Below are positions 47,307 to 57,097 of a DNA stretch of 64,000 nucleotides, piece by piece. This stretch comes from Pseudomonas sp. SST3. GTDB taxonomy: Bacteria; Pseudomonadota; Gammaproteobacteria; Pseudomonadales; Pseudomonadaceae. Positions within the stretch are counted from its first letter, which is position 1, and each line of letters starts with the position of its first letter. The translations under genes were made by a program, and so were the position numbers. The notes beneath the pieces were generated by a model, which worked only from the letters and a program-made list of their open reading frames with translations, did no database searches and had not been told where the DNA came from. Location of the stretch: the NCBI RefSeq assembly GCF_003325755.1, contig NZ_QORI02000011.1:62033-126032 (forward strand). Direction: 5' to 3'.

Positions 47307-48239
47307 ATGGCCGGTGTATTGGATTCGGTTAACCAGCGTACCCAGCTGGTTGGGCAGAATCGTCTGGAGTTGCTGTTGTTCCGACTGGAGGGCAAGCAGC
47401 TCTACGGCATAAACGTATTTAAAGTGAAAGAAGTGCTGCAGTGCCCTCGGCTCACCGTCATGCCTCGGTCCAATCCGGTTGTACGTGGGGTTGCAAACAT
47501 CCGGGGCAGCACGCTTTCAATCCTCGACTTGTCGCTGGCCACTGGAAAGCCTGCGCTGCAAGACTTATCCAACAGTTTCGCCATCATCGTGGAATACAAC
47601 ACGAAGGTGCTCGGATTTCTTGTGCACTCGGTAGAGCGTATCGTCAATATGAATTGGGAAGATATCCTGCCCCCTCCCAAGGGTGTCGGCCATGATCATT
47701 ATTTGACCGCCGTGACCCATCTCGACGGACAAATGGTCGAGATTATCGACGTGGAAAAAGTACTGGCCGAAGTGGCACCTGTTTCAGAACACCTATCGGT
47801 CAGCATTGCGGACGAGGAAACCAGTAACAAGGCATCAGTCAGCCGCGTCCTGATTGTCGATGATTCGTCAGTAGCGCGAAAACAGATTATTCGTTGTCTA
47901 CAGAATCTGGGAATTGAGGTGGTCGCACGCAACGATGGCCGCGAGGCGCTGGCCTACCTTCGAGAGCTCGTCGCTGATGGTAAAAAACCATCCGAAGAGT
48001 TCGTAATGATGATTTCCGATATCGAGATGCCGGAGATGGATGGGTACACGCTGACTACCGAGGTGCGTCAGGATCCGGTTATGCGAGACATGCATATACT
48101 GCTGCATACTTCACTCTCCGGTGTGTTTAACCAGGGCATGGTCAAGCGAGTAGGCGCTGACGATTTTCTCGCCAAATTCCAGGCGGACGATCTGGCCAAT
48201 CGAGTGATAGAGCGAATCCGGTCTTCGGATCAAAATTGA
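47307..48239 (+). CDS. cheV: Chemotaxis coupling protein CheV
   Basis: The 310-residue protein joins an N-terminal CheW-like domain (LLFRLEGKQLYGINVFKVKE) to a C-terminal receiver domain (LIVDDSSVARKQIIRCL, phosphorylation site in MMISDIEMPEMDGYTL). It couples receptors to CheA and adapts by phosphorylation. It lies upstream of cheR, as in other Pseudomonas. Confidence 0.93.
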   Translation: MAGVLDSVNQRTQLVGQNRLELLLFRLEGKQLYGINVFKVKEVLQCPRLTVMPRSNPVVRGVANIRGSTLSILDLSLATGKPALQDLSNSFAIIVEYNTKVLGFLVHSVERIVNMNWEDILPPPKGVGHDHYLTAVTHLDGQMVEIIDVEKVLAEVAPVSEHLSVSIADEETSNKASVSRVLIVDDSSVARKQIIRCLQNLGIEVVARNDGREALAYLRELVADGKKPSEEFVMMISDIEMPEMDGYTLTTEVRQDPVMRDMHILLHTSLSGVFNQGMVKRVGADDFLAKFQADDLANRVIERIRSSDQN

Positions 48240-48276
48240 GGCGTGGTCCTCACAACATGACTGGTGGGCATAATTA

Positions 48277-49101
48277 GTGTCAGGTGATCCGGATTTCGAT
48301 CAGTTCCGAGTATTCCTCGAAAAGACTTGCGGCATCTTGTTGGGTAACAACAAGCAATACCTGGTATCCAGCAGGCTGAACAAGCTGATGGAGCAGCAGG
48401 GCCTCAAGAGCCTGGGTGATCTGGTCCGCAAGATTCAGACTCAGCCGCGTAGCGGCCTGCGCGAGCAGGTCGTGGATGCGATGACGACCAATGAAACGCT
48501 TTGGTTTCGCGACACCTATCCATTCGAGGTCATGAAAAGCCGGGTTCTGCCTGAGCTACTCAAAAGTGCACCAGGGCAGCGCTTGCGTGTGTGGTCGGCG
48601 GCCTGTTCATCGGGGCAGGAACCGTACTCATTGTCGATGACCATCGATGAACTCGAGCGTGCGAGCCCAAGCCAGCCGAAACCGGCGGTGCAGATCGTGG
48701 CTACCGAACTGTCAGGGGCTATGCTCGCGGCATCCAAGGCGGCGGAATATGACAGCCTTGCCATAGCTCGAGGTTTGTCCAGCGAGCGTCTACAGCGTTA
48801 TTTCGACGTCAAGACACCCGGTCGTTGGGTAGTCAAACCGGCCATTCGTACCCGCGTTGAGTTTCGCGTTCAAAACTTGCTCGATAGTTATGCGGTGCTG
48901 GGAAAATTCGATGTGGTGTTTTGTCGAAACGTCCTGATCTATTTCTCGGCCGATGTTAAGAAAGACATTCTCAAACGCATCCATGCGACTTTGAAGCCGG
49001 GCGGGTATCTATTTCTCGGGGCATCCGAGGCGCTTAACGGGCTGCCCGAGCTGTACCAGATGGTTCAATGCAGCCCAGGCATCATCTATAAAGCGAAATA
49101 G
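48277..49101 (+). CDS. cheR: Chemotaxis protein methyltransferase CheR
   Basis: The 274-residue enzyme methylates receptor glutamates with S-adenosylmethionine. The N-terminal helical domain (ILLGNNKQYLVSSRLNKLME) and the SAM fold (VWSAACSSGQEPYSLSMTI, FDVVFCRNVLIYF) are complete. The GTG start at 48277 fits the protein start SGDPDFDQF. It follows cheV by 37 bases. Confidence 0.93.
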   Translation: MSGDPDFDQFRVFLEKTCGILLGNNKQYLVSSRLNKLMEQQGLKSLGDLVRKIQTQPRSGLREQVVDAMTTNETLWFRDTYPFEVMKSRVLPELLKSAPGQRLRVWSAACSSGQEPYSLSMTIDELERASPSQPKPAVQIVATELSGAMLAASKAAEYDSLAIARGLSSERLQRYFDVKTPGRWVVKPAIRTRVEFRVQNLLDSYAVLGKFDVVFCRNVLIYFSADVKKDILKRIHATLKPGGYLFLGASEALNGLPELYQMVQCSPGIIYKAK

Positions 49102-49257
49102 CTCTGTCTGTTTCCGTGTGCCCGCGGCAACGCGGCGGCAGAAATCTGTCGGAGGCGAGTAAGGGAGGGCGGCAAAGCTGGAAAAAGCTTGCCGCTTTTG
49201 ACGCGTTGCTCGTTGGGCCCTCTATAAAAATCCTTATAGATCAATTATCTAAAGTTA

Positions 49258-49273
49258 TGGCATGACCTTTGCT
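49258..49273 (+). promoter_or_regulatory. Sigma-54 promoter of flgBCDE
   Basis: TGGCATGACCTTTGCT has GG and GC with ten bases between them and agrees with TGGCAC-N5-TTGC. It lies about 45 bases upstream of flgB. FleQ/FleR-dependent transcription is expected. Confidence 0.82.
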
Positions 49274-49316
49274 GGCGGTTTGCTAAGCAGACCTGTATCC
49301 GGCAGAGGGCCAGATC

Positions 49317-49721
49317 ATGACCATCAGTTTCGACAAGGCACTTGGCATCCACGAGAAGGCGCTCGGCTTTCGCGCTCAGCGTGCCGAAGTGCTGGCGAAC
49401 AATATCGCGAACGCCGACACGCCTAACTACAAAGCACGTGACCTTGAGTTCGGCGCCGTTCTCGCCGCGCAGCACAGCAAGAATCAGGGTGGGTTCGGCG
49501 TCGCCATGACTAGCAGTAAGCACATTACTGCCGAAGGCATGGAAATTGCCGATCCGGGATTGCGGTTCCGCACCCCTGCACACGCCTCACTTGACCAGAA
49601 CACTGTCGATGCACAGGTCGAACAAGCCGCCTATGCCGAGAACGCCATCGACTTCCAGGCAAGTTTCACCTTGCTCAACAGTAAGTTCAGGGGGCTCATG
49701 AGCGCCCTGCGCGGCGAATAA
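49317..49721 (+). CDS. flgB: Flagellar proximal rod protein FlgB
   Basis: The 134-residue rod protein begins with the typical SFDKALGIHEKALGFRAQR and contains LANNIANADTPNYKARD, the motif shared by axial flagellar proteins. It forms the rod next to the MS ring. It is the first gene of the flgBCDE operon, 14 bases before flgC. Confidence 0.95.
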   Translation: MTISFDKALGIHEKALGFRAQRAEVLANNIANADTPNYKARDLEFGAVLAAQHSKNQGGFGVAMTSSKHITAEGMEIADPGLRFRTPAHASLDQNTVDAQVEQAAYAENAIDFQASFTLLNSKFRGLMSALRGE

Positions 49722-49735
49722 AAGGAGCGGATTCC

Positions 49736-50179
49736 ATGTCCCTTAGCAGCGTATTCAACATTGCCGGCAGCGGCATGAGCGCCCAGAGCACTCGTCTAAA
49801 TACCATATCGAGCAACATCGCCAACGCCGAAACGGTTTCTTCCAGCGTTGACCAGACCTACCGTGCGCGCCATCCGGTGTTCGCCACGATGCTCCAGCAG
49901 GCCAATGGAGAGCCGAATCAATCCCTCTTCGCTGAGCAGGACCAGGCGGGCGCAGGTGTTCAGGTGCTAGGTGTCGTTGAGGACCAGAGCGAGCTGCAAG
50001 CCCGTTATGAGCCTAACCATCCGGCTGCGAATGAAGAGGGGTATGTGTATTACCCGAACGTCAATGTCGTGGAGGAAATGGCCGACATGATTTCCGCGAG
50101 CCGCTCGTTTCAAACCAATGCCGAGCTGATGAATACGGCCAAGACCATGCTGCAGAAAGTTCTGACGCTGGGCCAGTAA
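49736..50179 (+). CDS. flgC: Flagellar rod protein FlgC
   Basis: The 147-residue protein has the N-terminal FNIAGSGMSAQSTRLNTISS-NIANAE axial motif and the C-terminal SRSFQTNAELMNTAKTMLQK helix that packs against it. It forms part of the proximal rod with FlgB and FlgF. Confidence 0.95.
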   Translation: MSLSSVFNIAGSGMSAQSTRLNTISSNIANAETVSSSVDQTYRARHPVFATMLQQANGEPNQSLFAEQDQAGAGVQVLGVVEDQSELQARYEPNHPAANEEGYVYYPNVNVVEEMADMISASRSFQTNAELMNTAKTMLQKVLTLGQ

Positions 50180-50198
50180 CCCCTTACGAGAGATAGCC

Positions 50199-50879
50199 AT
50201 GAGCACGACAGGCGGCGTCAGCGGTACCGGTTCGGTACTCGACCAGTATCAAGTGAAGGATCGCGAGGTCAAAAGCAACGATCTCGGCAAGAATGAATTT
50301 CTCGAACTGCTGGTCACCCAGCTGAACAATCAGAACCCGCTAGAGCCGCAGGAAAACGGCGAGTTCATCGCCCAACTGGCGCAGTTCAGCACCGTTGAAG
50401 GTGTGGAAAAGCTGAATTCAAGCATGGAAACCATGCTGTCGGGCTATCAGTCGTCACAGGCGTTGCAGGCATCTTCGCTGGTTGGTCGCAAAGTGATCGT
50501 GCCGACCGACAAAGCGGTTGTCGATACCAGTGAGACCTTCAAGGCCAGCCTGGTGCTGCCAACATCGAGCAGCAACGTTGCGGTCAATGTCTATGACAGC
50601 GCCGGTACCGTGGTGAACCGGATCAACATGGGGCAGCAAGAGGCCGGCAACGTTTCGTTCATGTGGGACGGCAAGGACTCGAACGGCAAAACGTTGCCGC
50701 CGGGTACCTATAAATTCGAAGCACAAGCTACCTACCAAGGCGAGACCAAGGGGTTGTACACCATGCTTCCCGCCAACGTAGACAGCGTCACTCTCGGACA
50801 GAACGGCGGGGAGCTGATGCTCAACCTGGCCGGTGTTGGCAGCATTGGGCTGTCTCAAGTCCAAGTCATTGGTCAGTAA
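50199..50879 (+). CDS. flgD: Flagellar hook capping protein FlgD
   Basis: The 226-residue protein is the cap under which FlgE polymerises. The N-terminal ELLVTQLNNQNPLEPQENGE and FIAQLAQFSTVEGVEKLN are the FlgD signature; the C-terminal half has FlgD Ig-like and Tudor-like domains (GQQEAGNVSFMWDGKDSNGK). It is not part of the final hook. Confidence 0.95.
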   Translation: MSTTGGVSGTGSVLDQYQVKDREVKSNDLGKNEFLELLVTQLNNQNPLEPQENGEFIAQLAQFSTVEGVEKLNSSMETMLSGYQSSQALQASSLVGRKVIVPTDKAVVDTSETFKASLVLPTSSSNVAVNVYDSAGTVVNRINMGQQEAGNVSFMWDGKDSNGKTLPPGTYKFEAQATYQGETKGLYTMLPANVDSVTLGQNGGELMLNLAGVGSIGLSQVQVIGQ

Positions 50880-50910
50880 CTGCCGGCACACCCGGTAACA
50901 GGAGCAATTC

Positions 50911-52275
50911 ATGTCGTTCAATATCGGCCTTAGCGGCATGCGTGCCGCCAGCAAAGACCTCAACGTTACAGGTAACAACATCGCTAACGCCGGGACTGCT
51001 GGCTTTAAACAGTCACGTGCGGAGTTTGCTGATGTGTATGCCTCGTCTATGGGCGTAAACAAGAACTCGGTCGGAAGCGGGGTACAGCTGGCGAATATTT
51101 CCCAGCAATTTACCCAGGGCAACGTCAACTACACCGGAAATGCGCTGGATTTGGCAGTTAATGGAAAGGGTTTTTTCCAGGTCAGTAACAACGGCGCAAT
51201 GAGTTACACCAGGGCCGGTTATTTTGGAACTGACCGCGAGGGTATGTTAGTCGACAATTTCGGCTATAAGCTTCAGGGCTACATGACTGATGCCAACGGA
51301 AGACTTGGCGACACCGTTGGAGATTTGCGGATTCAATCCGACAGTCAGGAGCCCAAGCCAACCAGCACGATGGATCAGGTGTTTAACCTGAACTCCACTA
51401 GCGCTCCACTGGACCCGACGTTGTTTAGTCCGTCCGACCCCTCCACTTACCATTCGTCGACCTCGACCAACGTTTATGACTCTCAAGGCAACGCGCATGT
51501 GCTAACCCAGTACTTCGTTAAGACCGATGCAAATACTTGGAATATGAACGTACTGATCGATGGGCGAAATCCGGCCGATCCAGCGAGCGAGACTCCGTAC
51601 CATATGGCGCTTGGTTTCACGTCCAATGGCACATTGTCAAGTGTGGAGAATCTTGATGCCGACCCTGATGCCACGCCGCCCGTTTTGCCGCTCTTTAACG
51701 TTGGCGCTGATTTGAAGCTGACTTTATCTGGTGACACGAACCTCGCTGATAATTCCACTCCTCAAGGTTGGGTCCCTGCCATGTTTGATGAGGCGGCAGG
51801 TGGCTGGGTTTCGAACGGCGCTATGGCCAATCCGGATGGTGTCGTCATGGATTTTTCCAAGTCCACCCAGTACTCCAGTGCTTTCGCCGTAAACAGCGTT
51901 AGCCAAGACGGCTATACAACTGGTGAATTGGCTGGCTTGGAAATCGACGAGGGAGGGAGAATCTTCGCTCGGTATACAAACGGCCAATCTAAGGTTCAAG
52001 GTCAAGTGGTACTTGCCAGTTTCGCCAACGAGCAAGGCCTGACCCCAGTTGGCAAAACTCAGTGGGTGCAATCCTTTGAATCTGGCGAACCGGTGCGCAA
52101 TCCGCCAGGTGTCGGCACGATGGGTGCCTTGCAAGCCGGCGCCCTGGAAGACTCCAACGTCGAGCTGTCGGACCAGCTTGTCAACCTGATCGTCGCACAG
52201 CGTAACTATCAGGCAAACGCCAAGACCATCGAAACTGAAAGCGCCATTACCCAGACGATTATTAATCTACGTTAA
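50911..52275 (+). CDS. flgE: Flagellar hook protein FlgE
   Basis: The 454-residue protein starts SFNIGLSGMRAASKDLNVTG-NNIAN and ends with the axial C-terminal helix NLIVAQRNYQANAKTIETES. The variable surface domain in the centre (about residues 150-370) uses less GC-rich codons than its neighbours, as is common for exposed hook parts. A UUCG-loop terminator follows, so it ends the operon. Confidence 0.95.
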   Translation: MSFNIGLSGMRAASKDLNVTGNNIANAGTAGFKQSRAEFADVYASSMGVNKNSVGSGVQLANISQQFTQGNVNYTGNALDLAVNGKGFFQVSNNGAMSYTRAGYFGTDREGMLVDNFGYKLQGYMTDANGRLGDTVGDLRIQSDSQEPKPTSTMDQVFNLNSTSAPLDPTLFSPSDPSTYHSSTSTNVYDSQGNAHVLTQYFVKTDANTWNMNVLIDGRNPADPASETPYHMALGFTSNGTLSSVENLDADPDATPPVLPLFNVGADLKLTLSGDTNLADNSTPQGWVPAMFDEAAGGWVSNGAMANPDGVVMDFSKSTQYSSAFAVNSVSQDGYTTGELAGLEIDEGGRIFARYTNGQSKVQGQVVLASFANEQGLTPVGKTQWVQSFESGEPVRNPPGVGTMGALQAGALEDSNVELSDQLVNLIVAQRNYQANAKTIETESAITQTIINLR

Positions 52276-52331
52276 TCCGAGGTGGGGCAGCCCTGCCGCA
52301 TGCGGCGGGATTCTGCCGCCTCTCTCTTTCT

Positions 52332-52357
52332 AAGGCCCTTCGGGGCCTTTTCTTTTT
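52332..52357 (+). terminator. Terminator after flgE
   Basis: AAGGCCC and GGGCCTT form a stem with a stable TTCG tetraloop followed by TTTCTTTTT. It separates the flgBCDE and flgFGHIJKL transcripts. Confidence 0.9.
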
Positions 52358-52403
52358 AAAGAAATCGTCTGGTAATTACGCAGTTAGGTATTTTTTTTAG
52401 TTC

Positions 52404-52419
52404 TGGCATGAGCATTGCT
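52404..52419 (+). promoter_or_regulatory. Sigma-54 promoter of flgFGHIJKL
   Basis: TGGCATGAGCATTGCT has GG-N10-GC spacing and matches the sigma-54 consensus closely. It lies 53 bases upstream of flgF, after a run of eight T. Confidence 0.85.
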
Positions 52420-52471
52420 ATTTCGATCCTATTAGACCAGAAAGTGTCAATTACCGCGTCTCGGAGGTTCG

Positions 52472-53212
52472 ATGGACAAGATGCTCTATGTGGCCATGAC
52501 AGGGGCGAGCCAGAACGCTCGCGCTCAGCAGGCCCATGCCAACAACCTGGCGAATATCTCGACCACCGGATTCCGTCGTGACTTCGAACAGGCGCGATCC
52601 ATGCAGGTCTTCGGCGACAGTTTTCCGGCACGCGTCTATGCAATGACGGAACGACCCGGTACCGATTTCAGCGCCGGCACCTTACAGGAAACGGGGCGGG
52701 ACCTGGACGTTGCCGTCGAAGGCGAGGGCTGGATCGCGGTGCAAGCGCCCGATGGCAGCGAGGCTTATGCCCGTACCGGCAGCCTCAATATCGACACGCT
52801 CGGCATGCTGCGGACCGGCGACGGTTTGCCGGTGCTCGGCAATGCCGGGCCGATTGCCGTGCCGCCGGAAGAGAAGGTGGAGATCGGCGCCGACGGGTCC
52901 ATCAGCATTCGTGCGCTCGGAGAAGACCCGAACGTGGTGGTTACGGTCGACCGTCTCAAGCTCGTCAATCCCGATCCAAAGCAGTTGGAGAAGGGCACCG
53001 ATGGTTTGATTCGGATGAAGGACGGCCAGCCCGTCGAGGCTGACGCCGCGGTCCGTGTGACGTCCGGTTTTCTCGAAGCGAGCAACGTCAACGCGGTGGC
53101 CGAGATGACCTCGATGCTGGCGCTGTCCCGACAGTTCGAGCTTCACGTGAAAATGATGCGCACCGCCGAAGAAGATAGTGCCGCTGCGGCCCGAGTCTTG
53201 CAGATCAGCTAG
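52472..53212 (+). CDS. flgF: Flagellar rod protein FlgF
   Basis: The 246-residue rod protein starts MDKMLYVAMTGASQNARAQQ-AHANNLANISTTGF and ends LSRQFELHVKMMRTAEEDSA. It follows the second sigma-54 promoter. GGAGG lies six bases before the ATG. Confidence 0.95.
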   Translation: MDKMLYVAMTGASQNARAQQAHANNLANISTTGFRRDFEQARSMQVFGDSFPARVYAMTERPGTDFSAGTLQETGRDLDVAVEGEGWIAVQAPDGSEAYARTGSLNIDTLGMLRTGDGLPVLGNAGPIAVPPEEKVEIGADGSISIRALGEDPNVVVTVDRLKLVNPDPKQLEKGTDGLIRMKDGQPVEADAAVRVTSGFLEASNVNAVAEMTSMLALSRQFELHVKMMRTAEEDSAAAARVLQIS

Positions 53213-53257
53213 TAAACAACGCGTTGCGCCCGATTTCCGGCGTACGAGGAGAAGAAC

Positions 53258-54043
53258 ATGCTTCCAGCACTGTGGGTGAGTAAGACCGGTTTGTCCGCCC
53301 AGGACATGAACCTGACGACCATTTCCAACAACCTGGCCAACGTTTCCACCACGGGCTTCAAGAAAGACCGCGCCGAATTCCAGGATCTGCTGTATCAGAT
53401 CCGTCGGCAGCCAGGTGGCCAGTCGACCCAGGACAGCGAGCTTCCGTCCGGCCTGCAGCTGGGGACAGGTGTTCGCATTGTCGGCACGCAGAAGCAGTTC
53501 ACCGCTGGCAGCCTGCAGACCACCGAGCAGCCGCTCGACATGGCGATCAATGGCCGCGGCTTCTTCCAAGTGCTGCTGCCCGACGGCACCGTGTCCTACT
53601 CGCGTGACGGTAGCTTCCACCTGAACGCCGACGGCCAGATCGTGACCTCCAACGGCTATGCCCTGGAGCCGGCGATCGTCGTACCGCCGGAAACCCAGAC
53701 CTTCACAGTCGGCGAGGACGGCACCGTCTCGGTTACCACGCTCGGCAACCCGGCGCCGCAAATCATCGGCAACCTTCAGACCGCCGACTTCGTCAACCCG
53801 GCGGGCCTGCAGGCCATGGGTAGCAACCTGTTCCTGGAAACCGCCGCAAGCGGCGCGCCGCAAGTCAGTACTCCCGGTCTCAATGGGCTGGGCACGGTGC
53901 TGCAGAACACATTGGAAAACTCCAACGTCAGCGTCGTCGAGGAGTTGGTGAACATGATCACCACTCAGCGCGCCTACGAGATGAACTCGAAAGTCATCTC
54001 CACGGCCGATCAGATGCTGTCTTTCGTTACCCAGCAGCTGTAA
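53258..54043 (+). CDS. flgG: Flagellar distal rod protein FlgG
   Basis: The 261-residue distal rod protein has [39 protein letters not shown] at the N-terminus, the [20 protein letters not shown] core and the C-terminal [20 protein letters not shown]. It passes through the L and P rings made by flgH and flgI downstream. Confidence 0.96.
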   Translation: MLPALWVSKTGLSAQDMNLTTISNNLANVSTTGFKKDRAEFQDLLYQIRRQPGGQSTQDSELPSGLQLGTGVRIVGTQKQFTAGSLQTTEQPLDMAINGRGFFQVLLPDGTVSYSRDGSFHLNADGQIVTSNGYALEPAIVVPPETQTFTVGEDGTVSVTTLGNPAPQIIGNLQTADFVNPAGLQAMGSNLFLETAASGAPQVSTPGLNGLGTVLQNTLENSNVSVVEELVNMITTQRAYEMNSKVISTADQMLSFVTQQL

Positions 54044-54072
54044 CAGCTGTCAGCCGCTGGATTGAGGTGAGT

Positions 54073-54768
54073 ATGCGCCGCTTGTTGATCGTTTTTCCTC
54101 TGATGTCCGCCGTGGTCCTGGCCGGCTGCGTGGCGCCAGCCCCGAAGCCCAATGATCCTTACTATGCCCCGGTGCTGCCACGCACGCCGCTGCCGGCTGC
54201 GCAGAATAACGGTGCTATCTATCAGGCGGGTTTCGAGACCAATCTCTACGACGATCGTAAGGCTTATCGGGTTGGCGACATCATCACCATCACGCTCAAC
54301 GAAAGGACTCAGGCGAGCAAGAACTCCAACTCGAAGATATCCAAGGACAGCAGCGCCAATATTGGACTCGGATCGCTGTTCGGCGGCGCCGTTTCGATGG
54401 CCAATCCGCTGACAGGAAACAGCATGAGCCTCGGTGCCGAGTACGAAGCGGCGCGTGATACCTCCGGTTCCGGCCAGGCGGGACAGAGCAATAGCCTGTC
54501 CGGCTCGATCACCGTGACTGTCTCGGACGTGCTGCCCAACGGCATTCTGGCGATCCGCGGCGAGAAATGGATGACGCTCAATACCGGCGATGAGCTGGTA
54601 CGCATTGCCGGCCTGGTGCGTTCGGACGATATCGCCACCGACAACACCGTACCTTCGACCCGTATCGCCGATGCGCGCATCACCTATTCCGGCACTGGGG
54701 CCTTCGCCGATGCCAGCCAGCCTGGTTGGCTGGATCGTTTCTTCATCAGCCCGTTGTGGCCGTTCTAA
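54073..54768 (+). CDS. flgH: Flagellar L-ring lipoprotein FlgH
   Basis: The 231-residue outer-membrane L-ring protein has a lipoprotein signal with VLAGCVAP (lipidated Cys at about residue 18), then [23 protein letters not shown] at 54073 follows GAGGTGAG; a GTG two codons upstream is possible. The length equals that of other Pseudomonas FlgH proteins. Confidence 0.94.
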   Translation: MRRLLIVFPLMSAVVLAGCVAPAPKPNDPYYAPVLPRTPLPAAQNNGAIYQAGFETNLYDDRKAYRVGDIITITLNERTQASKNSNSKISKDSSANIGLGSLFGGAVSMANPLTGNSMSLGAEYEAARDTSGSGQAGQSNSLSGSITVTVSDVLPNGILAIRGEKWMTLNTGDELVRIAGLVRSDDIATDNTVPSTRIADARITYSGTGAFADASQPGWLDRFFISPLWPF

Positions 54769-54781
54769 GCAGGTGCAGGCA

Positions 54782-55885
54782 ATGAAATTGTTCAGCTCGA
54801 TCGTAGTTGCCCTGCTGTGCCTGGTCGCCTTTCCGGCCCAAGCCGAGCGGCTCAAGGACATCGCTACCATTCAGGGCGTGCGTAGCAACCAGTTGATCGG
54901 CTACGGCCTGGTGGTCGGCCTCAATGGCAGCGGCGACCAGACCACTCAGACGCCGTTCACGGTGCAGACCTTCAATAACATGATGGCGCAGTTCGGCATC
55001 AAGGTACCGGCGGGTGGCAACGTGCAGCTGAAGAACGTGGCGGCCGTGTCGATCCATGCCGATCTGCCACCCTTCGCCAAGCCGGGACAGACCATCGATA
55101 TCACCGTTTCGTCGATCGGTAATGCCAAGAGCCTGCGTGGCGGTAGCCTGCTGATGGCGCCGCTAAAGGGTATCGACGGCAACGTTTACGCCATCGCCCA
55201 GGGCAACCTCGTGGTGGGCGGCTTCGATGCGGGCGGTGCGGACGGTTCGCGGATTACCGTCAATATTCCGTCTGCCGGCCGTATTCCCGGTGGCGCGACG
55301 GTCGAGCGGCCGGTGCCGAGCGCATTCAATCAGGGCACGACCCTGACAATGAACCTCAACCGCCCGGACTTCACCACGGCCAAGAACATCGTCGACCACA
55401 TCAATGAGCTGCTTGGCCCGGGCGTGGCCCAGGCGCTGGATGGCGGCTCGATCAGCATTACCGCGCCTCTGGACCCGAGCCAGCGCGTCGATTACCTGTC
55501 GATCCTGGAGAACCTCGAAGTCGACGTTGGTCAGGCGGTGGCCAAAGTGATCATCAACTCGCGTACCGGCACCATCGTGATCGGCCAGAACGTCCGTGTG
55601 CAGCCAGCCGCCGTAACCCATGGCAGCCTGACGGTAACCATTTCCGAAGATCCACAAGTCAGCCAACCGAACCCGCTGTCGGACGGGCAGACGGTGGTCG
55701 TGCCCAACTCCAAGGTGAAGGCGGAGCAGGAAGCCAAGCCGATGTTCAAGTTCGGCCCGGGCACCACGCTGGATGAAATCGTTCGAGCGGTGAATCAGGT
55801 GGGTGCAGCGCCCAGTGACCTGATGGCGATCCTCGAGGCGCTCAAGCAAGCCGGTGCGCTGCAAGCCGATCTGATCGTGATCTGA
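54782..55885 (+). CDS. flgI: Flagellar P-ring protein FlgI
   Basis: The 367-residue periplasmic ring protein has a signal peptide ([20 protein letters not shown]) followed by [21 protein letters not shown]. The end [20 protein letters not shown] is highly typical. ATG at 54782 is chosen; a start inside flgH would lose the signal peptide. FlgA, encoded upstream, is its chaperone. Confidence 0.96.
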   Translation: MKLFSSIVVALLCLVAFPAQAERLKDIATIQGVRSNQLIGYGLVVGLNGSGDQTTQTPFTVQTFNNMMAQFGIKVPAGGNVQLKNVAAVSIHADLPPFAKPGQTIDITVSSIGNAKSLRGGSLLMAPLKGIDGNVYAIAQGNLVVGGFDAGGADGSRITVNIPSAGRIPGGATVERPVPSAFNQGTTLTMNLNRPDFTTAKNIVDHINELLGPGVAQALDGGSISITAPLDPSQRVDYLSILENLEVDVGQAVAKVIINSRTGTIVIGQNVRVQPAAVTHGSLTVTISEDPQVSQPNPLSDGQTVVVPNSKVKAEQEAKPMFKFGPGTTLDEIVRAVNQVGAAPSDLMAILEALKQAGALQADLIVI

Positions 55886-55895
55886 GGAACGGGAC

Positions 55896-57095
55896 ATGGA
55901 AAATCGTCTGGGACAGGGTCGGCGTACGCCTGACAGCGGTAGCTACTCCGATCTGAATCGGCTGAATCAGCTCAAGGTGGGCAAGGACCGTGACGGTGCG
56001 GAGAATGTGCGCAAGGTCGCGCAGGAGTTCGAGTCCTTGTTCATGAACGAGATGCTCAAGTCGATGCGCTCGGCCACCGAAGTCCTGTCCCAGGACAATC
56101 CGTTGAACAGCCAGGCAAGTAAGCAATATCAGGACATGCACGACCAGCAATTGTCGGTCACGCTTTCCAAAGAAGGCGGCGGTATTGGCCTGGCCGACGT
56201 TCTGATCCGTCAGCTGAGCAAACTGCAGGAACCCGACGAGAAGCCCAACCCCTTTGCCCAGGTTGCTGCGCAGACCGAAGACGTCACGTGGTCGAGCAGC
56301 AACCCCAACGCCACGCTCGCCAAGGTGGATCCTGCTCGCAACGATTCTCAGCTGCTCAATCAGCGTCGTCTGGCGCTGCCGGGCCGTCTGGCCGAGCGTG
56401 AAGCGGTTGAAGTTGCAGCCACGAACTTCCAGGCCGAACAGACCAACCAGAGCGGCGGCGTCCAGCCGCTGGTCAATCTTGATTGGAAGCCGGCTACTGC
56501 CTTCGCGGCGCCGCAGGACGTTCCGTTGATCGTCAACGGTGTCGAGGCAGCGGCTCCGAGCGCGCCGAGCAAGACGCGTTTCAGTTCTCCGGCCGAATTC
56601 ATTGCAACCATGCTGCCTATGGCTGAAAAAGCGGCCAAGCGTCTCGGCGTCGAACCACGCTTCCTGGTTGCACAGGCTGCGCTGGAAACCGGCTGGGGCA
56701 AATCGATGATCAAACAGAAGGATGGCAGCAACAGCCACAACCTGTTCGGTATCAAGGCAAATGGCTGGAACGGAGAGTCGGCGAAAGTCACCACGACGGA
56801 ATATATCAACGGAAAAGCGACCAAGCAGGTAGCGGGCTTCCGGGCTTACGACTCGTTTGAGCAAAGCTTCAATGATTACGTCCGGCTGCTAGAGAACAAT
56901 GATCGCTATAAGCCTGCGATTCAGGTGGCGAGCGCCTCGGGCGACTCCGAGCGTTTCGTCAACGAATTGCAACGGGCGGGTTACGCAACCGATCCGCAGT
57001 ATGCGCGCAAGATCAACCAGATCGCCCGCAAGGTACAGACCTACCAAACCATCGCCGACGCCAGTTCGGCTCCCGCCATGCGGACTAGAGGCTAA
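55896..57095 (+). CDS. flgJ: Flagellar rod cap and peptidoglycan hydrolase FlgJ
   Basis: The 399-residue protein has an N-terminal rod-capping domain (EFESLFMNEMLKSMRSATEV) and a C-terminal glucosaminidase domain (FLVAQAALETGWGKSMIKQK and NLFGIKANGWNGESAKVTTT), with a long linker. It opens the murein for the growing rod. Confidence 0.95.
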   Translation: MENRLGQGRRTPDSGSYSDLNRLNQLKVGKDRDGAENVRKVAQEFESLFMNEMLKSMRSATEVLSQDNPLNSQASKQYQDMHDQQLSVTLSKEGGGIGLADVLIRQLSKLQEPDEKPNPFAQVAAQTEDVTWSSSNPNATLAKVDPARNDSQLLNQRRLALPGRLAEREAVEVAATNFQAEQTNQSGGVQPLVNLDWKPATAFAAPQDVPLIVNGVEAAAPSAPSKTRFSSPAEFIATMLPMAEKAAKRLGVEPRFLVAQAALETGWGKSMIKQKDGSNSHNLFGIKANGWNGESAKVTTTEYINGKATKQVAGFRAYDSFEQSFNDYVRLLENNDRYKPAIQVASASGDSERFVNELQRAGYATDPQYARKINQIARKVQTYQTIADASSAPAMRTRG

Positions 57096-57097
57096 TC

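Noticed and set aside
52682..53863. 393-codon minus-strand frame opposite flgF and flgG
   Set aside because: Shadow of two well-identified flagellar genes; it crosses their boundary without any signal.
55842..56864. 340-codon minus-strand frame opposite flgI and flgJ
   Set aside because: Antisense shadow with no domain features.
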